Assembly (NCBI GenBank): GCA_001464935.1
Contig: LNEL01000055.1
Coordinates: forward strand, 147,056 to 187,618
DNA: 40,563 bases
Direction of reading: 5' to 3'
Source of the DNA: Gammaproteobacteria bacterium Ga0077536
GTDB lineage: Bacteria; Pseudomonadota; Gammaproteobacteria; Ga0077536
Within the stretch, counting starts at the first letter, position 1. Each line of letters starts with the position of its first letter. The notes beneath the pieces were generated by a model. It was given only the letters and a program-made list of their open reading frames with translations, made no database searches and had not been told where the DNA came from. A program made the position numbers and the translations under genes. Positions 8,701-16,273 of the stretch are shown piece after piece.

Positions 8701-9080
8701 TGGTGTCGGCGAACGCCATCGATGAAACCCGCGAGGCGTGCCTGAAGGCCGGCTGCAATGCGTTCCTGCCGAAGCCCGTGCGGCTGCCGGCACTCACCGC
8801 GCAGCTGCAGAAGCAGCTCGCGCTCGACTGGATACATGCCATCGGCGCCAGCGACGGGGAATTGCTGATGCCGGGACCGCCGCCCGAGCTGCGTCAGCGG
8901 CTCACCCGCGCAGCGCGCATCGGGCACGTGAAGATGCTGAACGGATGTATCGACGAAGTGGAGCAGCTCGGGCCGCAGTACCAGGCCTACTCGACCGAGC
9001 TGCGCCGGCTCGCGCGCGAGTTCCAGTTGTCCGAGATTCTGTCCTTCGTCGGCGACGACGCGGTGACCGATGAACACTGA
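5733..9080 (+). CDS. NCS1 permease fused to hybrid histidine kinase / receiver
   Basis: This is a protein of 1115 residues. Residues about 15-485 form a 12-helix NCS1 (purine/cytosine/hydantoin) permease. A cysteine-rich linker follows at 500-537 (starting CCICENPFEGEDMAFCP, with ten cysteines). Then come more TM helices (about 560-635), a dimerisation domain with MSHELRTPLNS (His682), an HATPase domain (N-box about 796-800, DTGPGI at 827) and a receiver with phospho-acceptor Asp964 in LLLLDLVMTGMDG. A C-terminal tail of about 85 residues has no Hpt histidine motif that I can see. The GTG start at 5733 has AGGAA eight bases upstream and lies downstream of the sigma-54 promoter. It overlaps the response regulator gene by 11 bp. 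A transporter domain used as a sensor is known from CbrA-type kinases; the ligand here is probably urea, an amide or a nucleobase-related compound, inferred from context. Confidence 0.9.
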   Translation: MAAAATQRIIRVRRDYNTWVANETLEDYALRFAPRSFRKWSEARVAATALGSISFLALEAIGGSIMVNYGFTNAVAAIVTVAVLIFLTSLPISYYAAKYNVDLDLLARGAGFGYLGSTITSLIYASFTFIFFAIEAAIMALMFELYVGMPLAVGYLVSSLVVIPFVLYGITRISKLQIWTFMPWFVLALLPFIFVAIKEPSLFREWTTFGGYSPGGTAFDPLLFGAATTVCFSLIAQIGEQVDFLRFLPEQTQKNRKRWWAAMLIGGPGWIIPGVLKQLAGAFLAFLVIQHQFAPHRADEPTLMYVIGFSYVFSDQAIALAAATLFVVLSQVKINVTNAYAGSLAWSNFFSRLTHSHPGRVVWLLFNVAIALLLMEVGLFQALEQVLSIYSCIAIAWIGALVADLVINKPLGLSPPFIEFKRAHLPNINPVGVGSTLLASVISIIAFTGALGPWAAAFASFIALFSALLLAPLIAWATKGRYYIARQVDRAQFAGKTLTCCICENPFEGEDMAFCPAYAGNICSLCCSLDARCDDLCKKKPADSPAQPRQGWLSPQLARRLRDVGITFLLLTAGLTALLGTIYFHVYMEGLPTGSAAHFELMSSSLFKAWAVLLVALGVISWWLVLTRESRRVAQEESARQTALLLQEIAEHGKTDRALQKAKETAESASLAKSRFLTDMSHELRTPLNSIIGYAQISERDPDAPPRLRGQLEVIRKSGEHLLTLADDILDIARIEAGKFRLQPRETALPELLTQIVNMFRPQATDKGIGFEYQVKGDLPNHVRIDGKRLSQILINLLGNAVKFTTTGEVLFTVDCTRQTTLFVVRDTGPGIATSDIERIFQPFQRTNVGVAGTGLGLTIARLLAELMGGELSVQSEAGQGSAFQLRVLLPEVREPRLTKTAFTDVIGYRGPRRRILIADDQAPHRTLLSALLAPLGFTLAEASSGEDTLARIETFRPDLLLLDLVMTGMDGLAVARSLRDAGWRRPIIMVSANAIDETREACLKAGCNAFLPKPVRLPALTAQLQKQLALDWIHAIGASDGELLMPGPPPELRQRLTRAARIGHVKMLNGCIDEVEQLGPQYQAYSTELRRLAREFQLSEILSFVGDDAVTDEH

Positions 9081-9975
9081 GCGTCGCACGACCGTGCTGA
9101 TAGTCGACGATACGCCGGCGAACCTGGCGTTCCTGTCCGATGCGCTCGATGACGAAGGCTATGAAGTGCTCGTCGCGCCGAGTGGACTCAGTGCGCTGCG
9201 TCAGCTCGAACTCGTGCGACCGGACATCATCCTGCTCGATGCGCTGATGCCGGGGCTCGATGGCTTCGACACCTGTCGACGCCTGAAGGCCAATCGCGAG
9301 ACGGAAGACATCCCGGTGATCTTCATGACGGCGCTGACCGGCACCGAGGACATCGTGCGCGGTTTCGGCGAAGGCGCCGTCGACTACGTGACGAAGCCCG
9401 TACGCGTCGAGGAAGTGCTGGCCCGCATCGCGACGCACATCGCGCGTTCGCGCAGTCTCCGGCGCGCGCACAGCACCGTCGAAGCGCTGCCGCGCGCCAG
9501 CCTCACCGTCGACCCCGACGGTGCGGTGACCTGGCTCAGCGAGCGCGCACGCGAGATCGTGCCGAGCGCCTCGACGCGCGGCGAGCTGCCGCCGGCAGCC
9601 TGCGAGTGGCTTGCGCGCTGTCGCCAGCAGGACCCCGGCGCGCCGCGCACGACGACCTTCACGCTCGGTGCGCGGCGCGTGCTGTTCGAGTACTGCGGCA
9701 TCGTGGAGCAGGACGAAATGCTGCTGTTCTGTGAACCCGCGGATGAAATGACGGGCGCCACGCTGACCGGCGCGTTCGGCCTGACGCCGCGCGAAGCGGA
9801 AGTGCTGCGCTGGGTCGCCGCCGGCAAGACCAACCGCGAGATCGGTCTCATCCTGTCCCTGAGCCCGCGCACGGTGACCAAACACCTCGAACACATCTTC
9901 GCCAAACTCGGCGTCGAAACCCGCACCGCCGCGGCGAGCCGCGCACTCGCGGTGCTGGGGGCGGGTGCTGGTTGA
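9070..9975 (+). CDS. Response regulator, REC domain plus LuxR-type HTH
   Basis: This 301-residue protein has an N-terminal receiver (VLIVDDTPAN, phospho-acceptor Asp in IILLDALMPGLDG, near residue 57, and KP at about 110). A middle region of roughly 95 residues (about 135-230) resembles a PAS-like spacer. The C-terminal HTH reads GLTPREAEVLRWVAAGKTNREIG and RTVTKHLEHIFAKLGVETR, which is LuxR/NarL type. The ATG lies inside the 3' end of the kinase gene, so the two form a translationally coupled pair. It is the likely output of the permease-kinase and a candidate regulator of urt. Confidence 0.92.
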   Translation: MNTERRTTVLIVDDTPANLAFLSDALDDEGYEVLVAPSGLSALRQLELVRPDIILLDALMPGLDGFDTCRRLKANRETEDIPVIFMTALTGTEDIVRGFGEGAVDYVTKPVRVEEVLARIATHIARSRSLRRAHSTVEALPRASLTVDPDGAVTWLSERAREIVPSASTRGELPPAACEWLARCRQQDPGAPRTTTFTLGARRVLFEYCGIVEQDEMLLFCEPADEMTGATLTGAFGLTPREAEVLRWVAAGKTNREIGLILSLSPRTVTKHLEHIFAKLGVETRTAAASRALAVLGAGAG

Positions 9976-9994
9976 CTCCGGTTGACGCATTTTT

Positions 9995-10110
9995 GCCACC
10001 GAGAACACAGAGAACACCGAGGGCAAGAGACGAAGAATTCCTGGGCGAGTGCCGCTGCGCCCTAAACCCCAAAATCCTCTTATCTCGGTGTGCTCGGTGT
10101 TCTCGGTGGC
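9995..10110. repeat. 27-bp inverted repeat of the CACCGAGAACAC type between convergent genes
   Basis: The arm at 9995-10021 and the reverse complement of 10084-10110 agree at 25 of 27 positions. Each arm is itself built from short near-repeats of an 8-base unit (ACACCGAG, ACACAGAG, GAGAACAC). The 62-bp centre is unrelated to its surroundings and contains an AATTC/CCCAAAATCC stretch of lower GC. It sits between the stops of two convergent genes (9975 and 10120), where it could fold into a long hairpin and act as a terminator on both strands. Similar ACACAGAG-rich repeats occur dispersed in environmental proteobacterial genomes; dispersion in this genome cannot be tested here. Confidence 0.75.
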
Positions 10111-10119
10111 GTATTCCCC

Positions 10120-10938
10120 CTATGTCGAGCCCCTCACGCGCCGCAGATCCCGCACGAGCCGGCGGTTCAGCAGCGCGATGAGGCCCGGCCACAGGCGGTA
10201 GAGGCGCCAGATGAAGCGGGCGTAGCCGGGGAAGGAGATGATGGCCTGGTTGCGCGCGACGCCGTGCAGGATGCGGGTCGCGGCGAGATCGGTGTCCATC
10301 GGCTTGAACGGCACGCCCTTGAGGATCTCGTCGCGCGGTACGTTGATGAACGGCGTGTCGCGGAAGATGTTCGATTCGATGAAGCCCGGGCACACCGCGC
10401 TGACCTTCACGCCCAGCGCCGCCCCCTCCTCGCGCAGCGATACCGACAGGCCGACGACCGCGTGCTTGCTCGTGGCATACGGCGCGTTGGTCGGAAACGG
10501 GATCAGACCCGCGAGCGAGGCGATGTTGACGATGTGTCCACTGCCCTGCCGCGTCATGATCCGGTAGGCCGCGTGCGTGCCGTGCACGACGCCCATCAGA
10601 TTGACGTCGATGACCCGGCGCCAGTGCTCGAGCCCGAGGTCGCGCGCGTCGCCGGTGACCGAGATCCCCGCATTGTTGAAAAACAGGTCGATCCTGCCGT
10701 GACGGGTCGCGATGTCGTCGACGAAGGCGCTGACCGCGGCCGCGTCGGTGACGTCCACGCGCACGCCTTCGATCGCCTCACCACGCCCGACCAGCGCCTG
10801 CGCGCGCGCCGCGTCGATGTCGCACACGACCACGCGCGCACCGCGCGCCGACAGCGCGGCGGCGAGCGCAGCACCGATGCCGGAGCCGCCACCGGTGATG
10901 ATCGCGAGCTGGCCGTTGAACGGCGGCACCGCACTCAT
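10120..10938 (-). CDS. SDR family oxidoreductase
   Basis: This 272-residue short-chain dehydrogenase/reductase has a Rossmann glycine motif TGGGSGIGAA at residues about 15-24, then NNAGISV, a catalytic Ser in NIASLAG and the YATSK motif that holds the catalytic Tyr and Lys. The acidic residue in CDID after beta-2 suggests NAD(H) preference. The ATG at 10938 overlaps the thioesterase stop as ATGA, so it is the last gene of a four-gene coupled operon. The arginine-rich C-terminus (RRLVRDLRRVRGST) is membrane-proximal in related proteins. The substrate is unknown. Confidence 0.9.
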   Translation of the reverse strand: MSAVPPFNGQLAIITGGGSGIGAALAAALSARGARVVVCDIDAARAQALVGRGEAIEGVRVDVTDAAAVSAFVDDIATRHGRIDLFFNNAGISVTGDARDLGLEHWRRVIDVNLMGVVHGTHAAYRIMTRQGSGHIVNIASLAGLIPFPTNAPYATSKHAVVGLSVSLREEGAALGVKVSAVCPGFIESNIFRDTPFINVPRDEILKGVPFKPMDTDLAATRILHGVARNQAIISFPGYARFIWRLYRLWPGLIALLNRRLVRDLRRVRGST

Positions 10939-11414
10939 CGGCGAATGCCGATCTGACGGCCGATCCACGCCGGTCGCGGCAACGCCGCCTGCTGGGCGCG
11001 CATGCGCTCCATCGCCGCGAACACGGCCGGCTCGAACGGCGCCCCGCGCCGCGTCTGCAGGCTCACGTGCAGCATCAGCTGCTCTTGCGTCGACAGCAGC
11101 GTGTCGCCGCGAACCATCTCCTGGTAGAGATGCGCGCACTTCGCGTTGCAGTCGAGCACGCGCGACTTCAGCAGCAGCTGCTCGCCGAGATTGGCCTCGT
11201 TCTGGTAGGTGATATGCGCTTCGAGCACCATCCACGAGTTCTGCGTGGCCTGCGTATAGGCCTCGCCCATGCCCGCGCATTTCAGCAGTTCCTCGCCCGC
11301 GAGATCGAAGGCCAGCGAGTAATAGGCCACGTTCATGTGGCCGTTGTAATCGAGCCAGGCCGGCAGGACTTCGAGCGTCATCGCATGCACGCCATGCGCG
11401 TCGAGGGTACTCAT
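10935..11414 (-). CDS. Acyl-CoA thioesterase, hot-dog (4HBT) fold
   Basis: This 159-residue protein has the hot-dog catalytic region LPAWLDYNGHMNVAYY at about residues 17-32, with the Asp/His-Met-Asn pattern of 4-hydroxybenzoyl-CoA-type thioesterases. The text resembles the small thioesterases found beside carnitine dehydrogenases (betainyl-CoA type), but no carnitine genes are near. Both ends overlap neighbours by ATGA (11411-11414 with the M48 gene, 10935-10938 with the SDR). A cytoplasmic CoA-ester hydrolase is likely; the substrate is not determined. Confidence 0.85.
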   Translation of the reverse strand: MSTLDAHGVHAMTLEVLPAWLDYNGHMNVAYYSLAFDLAGEELLKCAGMGEAYTQATQNSWMVLEAHITYQNEANLGEQLLLKSRVLDCNAKCAHLYQEMVRGDTLLSTQEQLMLHVSLQTRRGAPFEPAVFAAMERMRAQQAALPRPAWIGRQIGIRR

Positions 11415-12271
11415 TTCAACAGGCTCTCCTGGATCTGGGCGAAACGCTGCGGGTTCTGCAGCGAACCCTTGTACGCGCCGAGCTGATCGGCGACGGCGCC
11501 CAGCGCGTCGATGCGGCTGCGCGTCGGCGGATGGGTGGCGAACATCAGTTGCGTGCGGGGTTCGCCGGCGCCGATCGAATCGAGCGTCGTCAGCAGGTAG
11601 ATGAGCGCAAGCGGGTCGTAGCCCGCGCGTGCCGCGATGACCATGCCGGCGCGATCGGCGGCGTACTCGTCACCCTGGTCGAGGCCGCTGCCGTAGAGAT
11701 TCATGCCCGCGCCGAGCAGCGCCTGGGTGACCAGCGGATTCTTCGCGACCACCTGCGACGCCATTTCGGCCGCCACCTCGGTCGCGAGCTGCGCGCGCGC
11801 GCGCTTCATGATCGCGACCACGTGGTGTTTCTGCACGACGTGCGAGATCTCGTGCGCGAGCACCCCGGCCAGCTCGTTCTCGTCGCGCATCAGCCGCAGC
11901 AGTCCGGCCGTGATGATGACGCTGCCGCCCGGTGTCGCGAACGCACCGACCGCATCCGTCCCGGCGACCGCGAAGTGCCACGGCAGATCGGGCCGCTCGG
12001 TGTGCAGGGTCAGCCAGCGGCCGACCTGGTTCACATAGCTCTGGACCGCCGGATCCGGATGCGGCGGCACCGTGCCGAGAATGCGTGCGGCGAGATCGCG
12101 GCCGAGGCCGATCTCCTCGTTGACCGGCATTTCCTGCGTCGCCGCGGACAGCTTCTGGCCGGTCTGGAGCACCTTGTTGACGTCGAGGTTCTGCAGCATG
12201 CCGCCCAGGTCGATCGCGTGGGCAGCGCCGCTCATGAACAACGCGCCCAGCAGCAGGGACAGGCGCTTCAT
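11411..12271 (-). CDS. M48 family metalloprotease with signal peptide
   Basis: This 286-residue protein has a signal peptide (MKRLSLLLGALFMSGAAHA) with likely cleavage after residue 19. The zinc motif HEISH lies at 140-144 and the third ligand region DEYAADRAG at about 201-209, as in M48B/C peptidases of the BepA/LoiP type. The start at 12271 overlaps the upstream SH3 gene by ATGA. No TPR domain follows, so it resembles the short LoiP/YcaL class. A role in periplasmic or outer-membrane protein quality control is likely from the family. Confidence 0.92.
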   Translation of the reverse strand: MKRLSLLLGALFMSGAAHAIDLGGMLQNLDVNKVLQTGQKLSAATQEMPVNEEIGLGRDLAARILGTVPPHPDPAVQSYVNQVGRWLTLHTERPDLPWHFAVAGTDAVGAFATPGGSVIITAGLLRLMRDENELAGVLAHEISHVVQKHHVVAIMKRARAQLATEVAAEMASQVVAKNPLVTQALLGAGMNLYGSGLDQGDEYAADRAGMVIAARAGYDPLALIYLLTTLDSIGAGEPRTQLMFATHPPTRSRIDALGAVADQLGAYKGSLQNPQRFAQIQESLLK

Positions 12272-12894
12272 CGCGGGCCTCCGATCGGCGGCTGCGGCAC
12301 GGCCATCGGCGGCGCGGTGACGTACATGATCCGCTGCGGCATCAGCCCGCCGGCGTTGGCGAACATCTGCGCCTGCGCCGGCATCACCGCATAGCGCTCG
12401 ATCTCGGCGAGCGCCTGGTAGTTCGGCTGGGACGCATTCAGTTCGCCGCTGGTCAGGCCACGGATGCCGATCGTCGCGTTCGAGCCGCTCGCGTAGCCGG
12501 ACTGTCGCGACTGGAAGCCGGCGAGCAGCCCGCTGACGGAGCGCGAGAAGGCGGAGAAAGCGCCGCCCGTCGGGGCCGGTGCCGGCGCCGGGACCGGCGC
12601 GTTCGCAGTCGCTGGCGGCGGCGCCGTGAAGCCGAGGCGCAGATCGGTCAGCTGCACCCAGCCGGCGGGTGCGGCTTGGCCCGCCGGCGGTTTGATCCGC
12701 AACCACAGCCGCTGCCGTTCGTAGATGTCGACTGGGGCGCCGGGCGGCAGCGTGCCGAGCAGCCTGCCGCTGCGGTCGGGAAAGTCGAGCACCTGGGCGG
12801 GACGGATCGTCGCGCCGCGATCGATCGGGAGTTCGTCCGCCGCCACGACCGGTCCGGCGAGCGAAGCACCGAGCAGCAATACCGCGAGCTTCAT
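12268..12894 (-). CDS. Secreted SH3-domain protein upstream of M48 protease
   Basis: This 208-residue protein has a signal peptide (MKLAVLLLGASLAGPVVA). A bacterial SH3-like domain spans about residues 25-88 (VLDFPDRSGRLLGTLPPGAPVDIYERQ, WLRIKPP, GWVQLTDLR). A proline/alanine-rich linker (APVPAPAPAPTGG) leads to a C-terminal region with GLTSGELNASQPNYQALAEIERY. The last motif also occurs in proteins partnered with M48 peptidases, and the 4-bp overlap with the protease gene supports a joint periplasmic function. The ATG follows an AGGAGGAAAC site. The cofactor-like role is inference. Confidence 0.85.
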   Translation of the reverse strand: MKLAVLLLGASLAGPVVAADELPIDRGATIRPAQVLDFPDRSGRLLGTLPPGAPVDIYERQRLWLRIKPPAGQAAPAGWVQLTDLRLGFTAPPPATANAPVPAPAPAPTGGAFSAFSRSVSGLLAGFQSRQSGYASGSNATIGIRGLTSGELNASQPNYQALAEIERYAVMPAQAQMFANAGGLMPQRIMYVTAPPMAVPQPPIGGPR

Positions 12895-13167
12895 GTTTCC
12901 TCCATCTGAATGAACCCTCCACGTCGCCCATGGCGGGGCCGGCGGATGGTGCTTTGCAGCACGACAATGCCCGTCAAATCAGCGGCTTCGGGCGCTTCGC
13001 GCCGCCGCAGGCTTCGGGCTACACTCGGGTCATCTGCCGGGCCGCTATCGTACTGCAGCCCGGGCTCCACGCAGGTGCGCTGGCCCCGGGCTCGCGGCAG
13101 ATGCCAGTATCCCCGGCCGCGCCTTCGGTGCGCCCATCGCCCCAAGATAATTGAAGAGGAACGTGCA
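12895..13167. promoter_or_regulatory. Divergent intergenic region, SH3 operon / LLM oxidoreductase
   Basis: This stretch of 273 bp has no supported gene. It contains a short hairpin GGCGC-TTC-GCGCC (12991-13003) and an 8-bp inverted repeat ATCTGCCG (13032-13039) with CGGCAGAT (13095-13102). I could not identify convincing -35/-10 boxes on either strand. Confidence 0.4.
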
Positions 13168-14283
13168 ATGGAAATCGGTTTGGTTCAGGTGATGCAGAGC
13201 TTCATGTTCGATGGCATCACCGACGCGCAGGTCTACGATCAGGAACTGCGTTGCGCCGTGCTCGCCGATGAGCTCGGTTACGATCACATCTGGACGGTCG
13301 AGCATCATTTCGAAGACTACTCCTTCTGCCCCGACAACTTCGTCTATCTCGCCCACGTCGCCGCCAAGACCAAGCGCATCAAGCTCGCCACCGGCGCGTG
13401 CATCATCCCGTGGAACGCGCAGCCGCTGCGCGTCGCCGAGAAGGCCGCGCTGATGGATCAGCTCGCACCGGGCCGCTTCATCTTCGGCATGGGCCGTGGT
13501 CTCGCGCGGCGCGAATTCAGCCAGTTCGGGGTGTCGATGGACGAGTCGCGCGAACGCTTCGACGAAGCCTCGCCGCTGATCCTCGAAGCGCTCGAGACCG
13601 GCTGGTTCCCGGAACACAATGGCAAGTACTACCAGCAGCCGAAGGCGCCGCTGCGCCCCGAACCGCTGTCGAAGGAATGGCGCAAGACGCGCGTGACCCA
13701 GGTGGCGATGAGCCCCGATTCGGCCGAGCAGGCCGCGCGGCTGGGCGTGCAGATGATGGCGTTCAACTACAAGGCGCCGGACAAGCAGAAGCTTGAACTC
13801 GACGACTACAAGGCGCTGTTCCGCAAGACGCACGGCTACGATCCGCGGCCGCCGTTGCTGACCGAAATGACGATCGTCGACAGCGACGCGAAGCGCGCGC
13901 GGGAAAACGCCGAGAAGTACGTCGCCGGCTACTGCGCCTCCGTCCTGCATCACTACGAAATGCTCGGCGAGCACTACAGCGACGCGAAGGGCTACAAGGC
14001 CTATGCGGACGCGGCCGAGATGATGCGGGCGGCCGGCAAGGAAGGGATCATGAAGGCGTACGTCGAACAGCAGATCTGGGGCACGCCGGACCAGATGCTG
14101 CGCAAGTTCGAAGAACGCTGGAACTATTTCGGCCCCTACGGCGTGCTGTGCGCGTTCCGTTTCGCCGGTACCCCGATGGACGTCGTCGAGCGCAGCATGA
14201 AGCTCTTCGCGACCGAGGTGATGCCGGTGTTGCGGCAGTGGTCGGCCGAGAAGCCGCCGAAGCTGGCGTCCGCCGCGGCCTGA
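13168..14283 (+). CDS. LLM class flavin-dependent oxidoreductase (luciferase-like)
   Basis: This 371-residue protein belongs to the bacterial luciferase-like monooxygenases. It has the TIM-barrel N-terminus (MEIGLVQVMQSFMFDG), the hallmark WTVEHHFEDY at about 42-51 and GRFIFGMGRGLARREF at about 103-118, which forms the phosphate/flavin site. The ATG at 13168 is preceded by GAAGAGGA; the frame is open farther upstream but shows no homology there. It stands alone on the plus strand, convergent with an ExoD-family gene. Reduced flavin (FMNH2 or F420H2) would be supplied by a separate reductase. The substrate is unknown. Confidence 0.93.
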   Translation: MEIGLVQVMQSFMFDGITDAQVYDQELRCAVLADELGYDHIWTVEHHFEDYSFCPDNFVYLAHVAAKTKRIKLATGACIIPWNAQPLRVAEKAALMDQLAPGRFIFGMGRGLARREFSQFGVSMDESRERFDEASPLILEALETGWFPEHNGKYYQQPKAPLRPEPLSKEWRKTRVTQVAMSPDSAEQAARLGVQMMAFNYKAPDKQKLELDDYKALFRKTHGYDPRPPLLTEMTIVDSDAKRARENAEKYVAGYCASVLHHYEMLGEHYSDAKGYKAYADAAEMMRAAGKEGIMKAYVEQQIWGTPDQMLRKFEERWNYFGPYGVLCAFRFAGTPMDVVERSMKLFATEVMPVLRQWSAEKPPKLASAAA

Positions 14284-14289
14284 TCGCAG

Positions 14290-14310
14290 GCCCCACTCCA
14301 TCGGCGGGGC
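14290..14310. terminator. GC hairpin between convergent genes
   Basis: GCCCC (14290-14294) pairs with GGGGC (14306-14310) directly after the LLM stop at 14283 and before the ExoD-family stop at 14331. There is no U-tract, so it is only a weak terminator candidate. Confidence 0.35.
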
Positions 14311-14330
14311 GATGTCCTCCCGCCGTCGCC

Positions 14331-14957
14331 TCAGGCGAAGAACTGCCGGATGGCCTCGGTGCCGAAGAACATCACGGCCACCAGCACGCCGAGGATGTAC
14401 ACCGCGGACACCGCCGTCAGCGCAACCCCCGCCCACAGCAGCAGCCCGTCGTCCTCGAGTTCCGCCATGCAGGTGATGATGATCGCCAGCGCCGGCAGCG
14501 CATTGTTGAACGGCAGGCCGAACAGCGGCACGGCCATCAGCAGACCTGCCGCGATGATCAGGAAACCGCGCAGGCGCGCACCGGACACGCCGTCGACCCA
14601 GCGCCGGTAGCGCGGCCGGCTGATGCGTCCGCACCAGGCGACGATCCTGGCACAGGTCGCGAGCAGTGCCTGCCAGATGCGCGGGGACATTTCGATGGCC
14701 CGCACGCGCTGCGGCAGGCTGGGCGCCAGGTCGCCGCGCACGAGCTGCCAGGCGATCGCCGCGAGCGTGAGGCCGCCGACCGTCGCCAGTGGGCCGAGGC
14801 TCACGGGCGTGAGGAAGGGCAGACTCAGGATGATGCAGAGCAGGGAGAACGACGAACCGCCGAGCCCGTCCGCGACTTCACCGAGCGTCAGGGGCTGGCT
14901 CGCGGCGCGTTCGGCAAAACGGTTCAGGGTGTCGAGAAGTTCGGCGCGGGAAGTCAC
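14331..14957 (-). CDS. ExoD family membrane protein
   Basis: This protein of about 208 residues belongs to the ExoD family (exopolysaccharide synthesis protein ExoD). The N-terminus (ELLDTLNRFAERAASQPLTLGEVADGLG) is soluble and is followed by four or five hydrophobic segments, including LCIILSLPFLTPVSLGPLATVGG. The likely start is the GTG at 14957 (VTSRAELL); there is no clear ribosome binding site and no in-frame ATG near, so this start is uncertain. ExoD in rhizobia affects exopolysaccharide and alkali tolerance; elsewhere its biochemical role is not known. Confidence 0.85.
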   Translation of the reverse strand: MTSRAELLDTLNRFAERAASQPLTLGEVADGLGGSSFSLLCIILSLPFLTPVSLGPLATVGGLTLAAIAWQLVRGDLAPSLPQRVRAIEMSPRIWQALLATCARIVAWCGRISRPRYRRWVDGVSGARLRGFLIIAAGLLMAVPLFGLPFNNALPALAIIITCMAELEDDGLLLWAGVALTAVSAVYILGVLVAVMFFGTEAIRQFFA

Positions 14958-15064
14958 CGCCGCATCATACTGCCGAACCGTTGCGGCAGCACAGCACACG
15001 TGCACGGGCCTCTGGCAGCCGTCACAATTCGGGCAGGCCGCCGCCGGCGGGACGGAGAGTGGCA

Positions 15065-16249
15065 ATGAATGATGTGCTGGCTGGTGTCCGGGTGCTCGAC
15101 TTCGGGCGCTACATCGCAGGCCCCTATTGCGCGGCCCTGCTCGCCGACCTCGGCGCCGACGTGATCCGCATCGAGCGGCGCGACGGGGGCGAGGATCGCT
15201 GGATCCTGCCCGTCGCCGACGATGGCGCCGGCGCGCTGTACCTCGTGATGAACCGCAACAAGCGCGGCATGACGCTCGATCCCGCGCACCCGTCCGGTCG
15301 CGCGATCGTGCGCCAGCTGGTGGCCACGGCGGACGTCGTGATCGCCAACCTGCCACCCGAGGTGCTCGCGAATCTCGGACTCGACCTCGCTTCGCTGCAG
15401 GCGGTGAAGCCGGACATCATCCTGACCACCGCCACCGCCTTCGGGCTCGGCGGACCGCTCGGCCACCGGCACGGCTTCGACGGCATCGGCCAGGCGATGT
15501 GCGGCTCGGTGTACCTGACCGGCGAACCGGACCACCCGATGCGCGCCACCGTGAACTGGGTCGACGCGGGCACCGCGTCGCTTGCCGCGTTCGGCACCCT
15601 GGCCGCGCTGATGGCACGCGGCAAGACGGGCCGCGGCCAACAGGTCGAAACCGCGTTGCTGCAGACTGCGATTGCGTTCAACAACCCGCCGTTGCTCGAG
15701 CAGGCGGTGGCGGCGCCGAATCGCGTCCCGACCGGCAATCTCGGCATCGTGTCGGCACCGTCGGACGTCTACCGCACGACCGACGGCTGGGTCATGGTGT
15801 CGTGCGTCGGCACGCCGATGTTCCGGCGCTGGGCACGCCTCGTCGGCGCCACCGACTGGCTCGAGGATCCGCGCTTCGCCGATGATGCCGCGCGTGCCCG
15901 GCACGGCGCGGTCGTGTCCGCGCGCATGGCGACGTGGATGGCCGCGCGCAGTACCGCCGAGGCGCTGGCCGCCCTCGATACCGCCAGCATGCCGGCGGCC
16001 CCGATCCTCTCCCCGCAGCAGGTGATCGATGATCCGCACGTGCGCGCCGCCGGGCTGCTCGAAGACCGCCCCTATCCGGGTCTGGCCCACCCCGCGCCGC
16101 TGGCGCCGACGCCGGTGCAACTGTCAGAGACGCCCGGCCGCTTCCGCCGCGCCGCGCCGACGCTCGGCGAGCACACCGACGAAATCCTCACCGAGCTCGG
16201 CTACGCGGCGAGCGACATCGCGCTGCTCCGCGAACAACAGGTCATCTGA
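15065..16249 (+). CDS. Class III (CaiB/BaiF family) CoA-transferase
   Basis: This 394-residue protein has the family N-terminus LAGVRVLDFGRYIAGPYCAALLADLGADVIRIE. The putative catalytic aspartate is Asp167 in NWVDAGTASLAAFGTLAAL, at nearly the same position as Asp169 of formyl-CoA transferase. LMARGKTGRGQQVETALL follows as usual. The ATG at 15065 has GGAGAG about ten bases upstream. These enzymes move CoA between carboxylic acids in the cytoplasm. It is followed 24 bp later by a membrane protein of unknown function; no acyl-CoA dehydrogenase or racemase neighbour reveals the substrate. Confidence 0.93.
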   Translation: MNDVLAGVRVLDFGRYIAGPYCAALLADLGADVIRIERRDGGEDRWILPVADDGAGALYLVMNRNKRGMTLDPAHPSGRAIVRQLVATADVVIANLPPEVLANLGLDLASLQAVKPDIILTTATAFGLGGPLGHRHGFDGIGQAMCGSVYLTGEPDHPMRATVNWVDAGTASLAAFGTLAALMARGKTGRGQQVETALLQTAIAFNNPPLLEQAVAAPNRVPTGNLGIVSAPSDVYRTTDGWVMVSCVGTPMFRRWARLVGATDWLEDPRFADDAARARHGAVVSARMATWMAARSTAEALAALDTASMPAAPILSPQQVIDDPHVRAAGLLEDRPYPGLAHPAPLAPTPVQLSETPGRFRRAAPTLGEHTDEILTELGYAASDIALLREQQVI

Positions 16250-16273
16250 TCACGCCCGCCAATCGAGGCCGCC

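Noticed and set aside
6429..9089. 886-codon open frame on the minus strand opposite the kinase
   Set aside because: It is Arg/Gln/Asp/His-rich text typical of the antisense of GC-rich genes; the plus strand encodes clear kinase domains.
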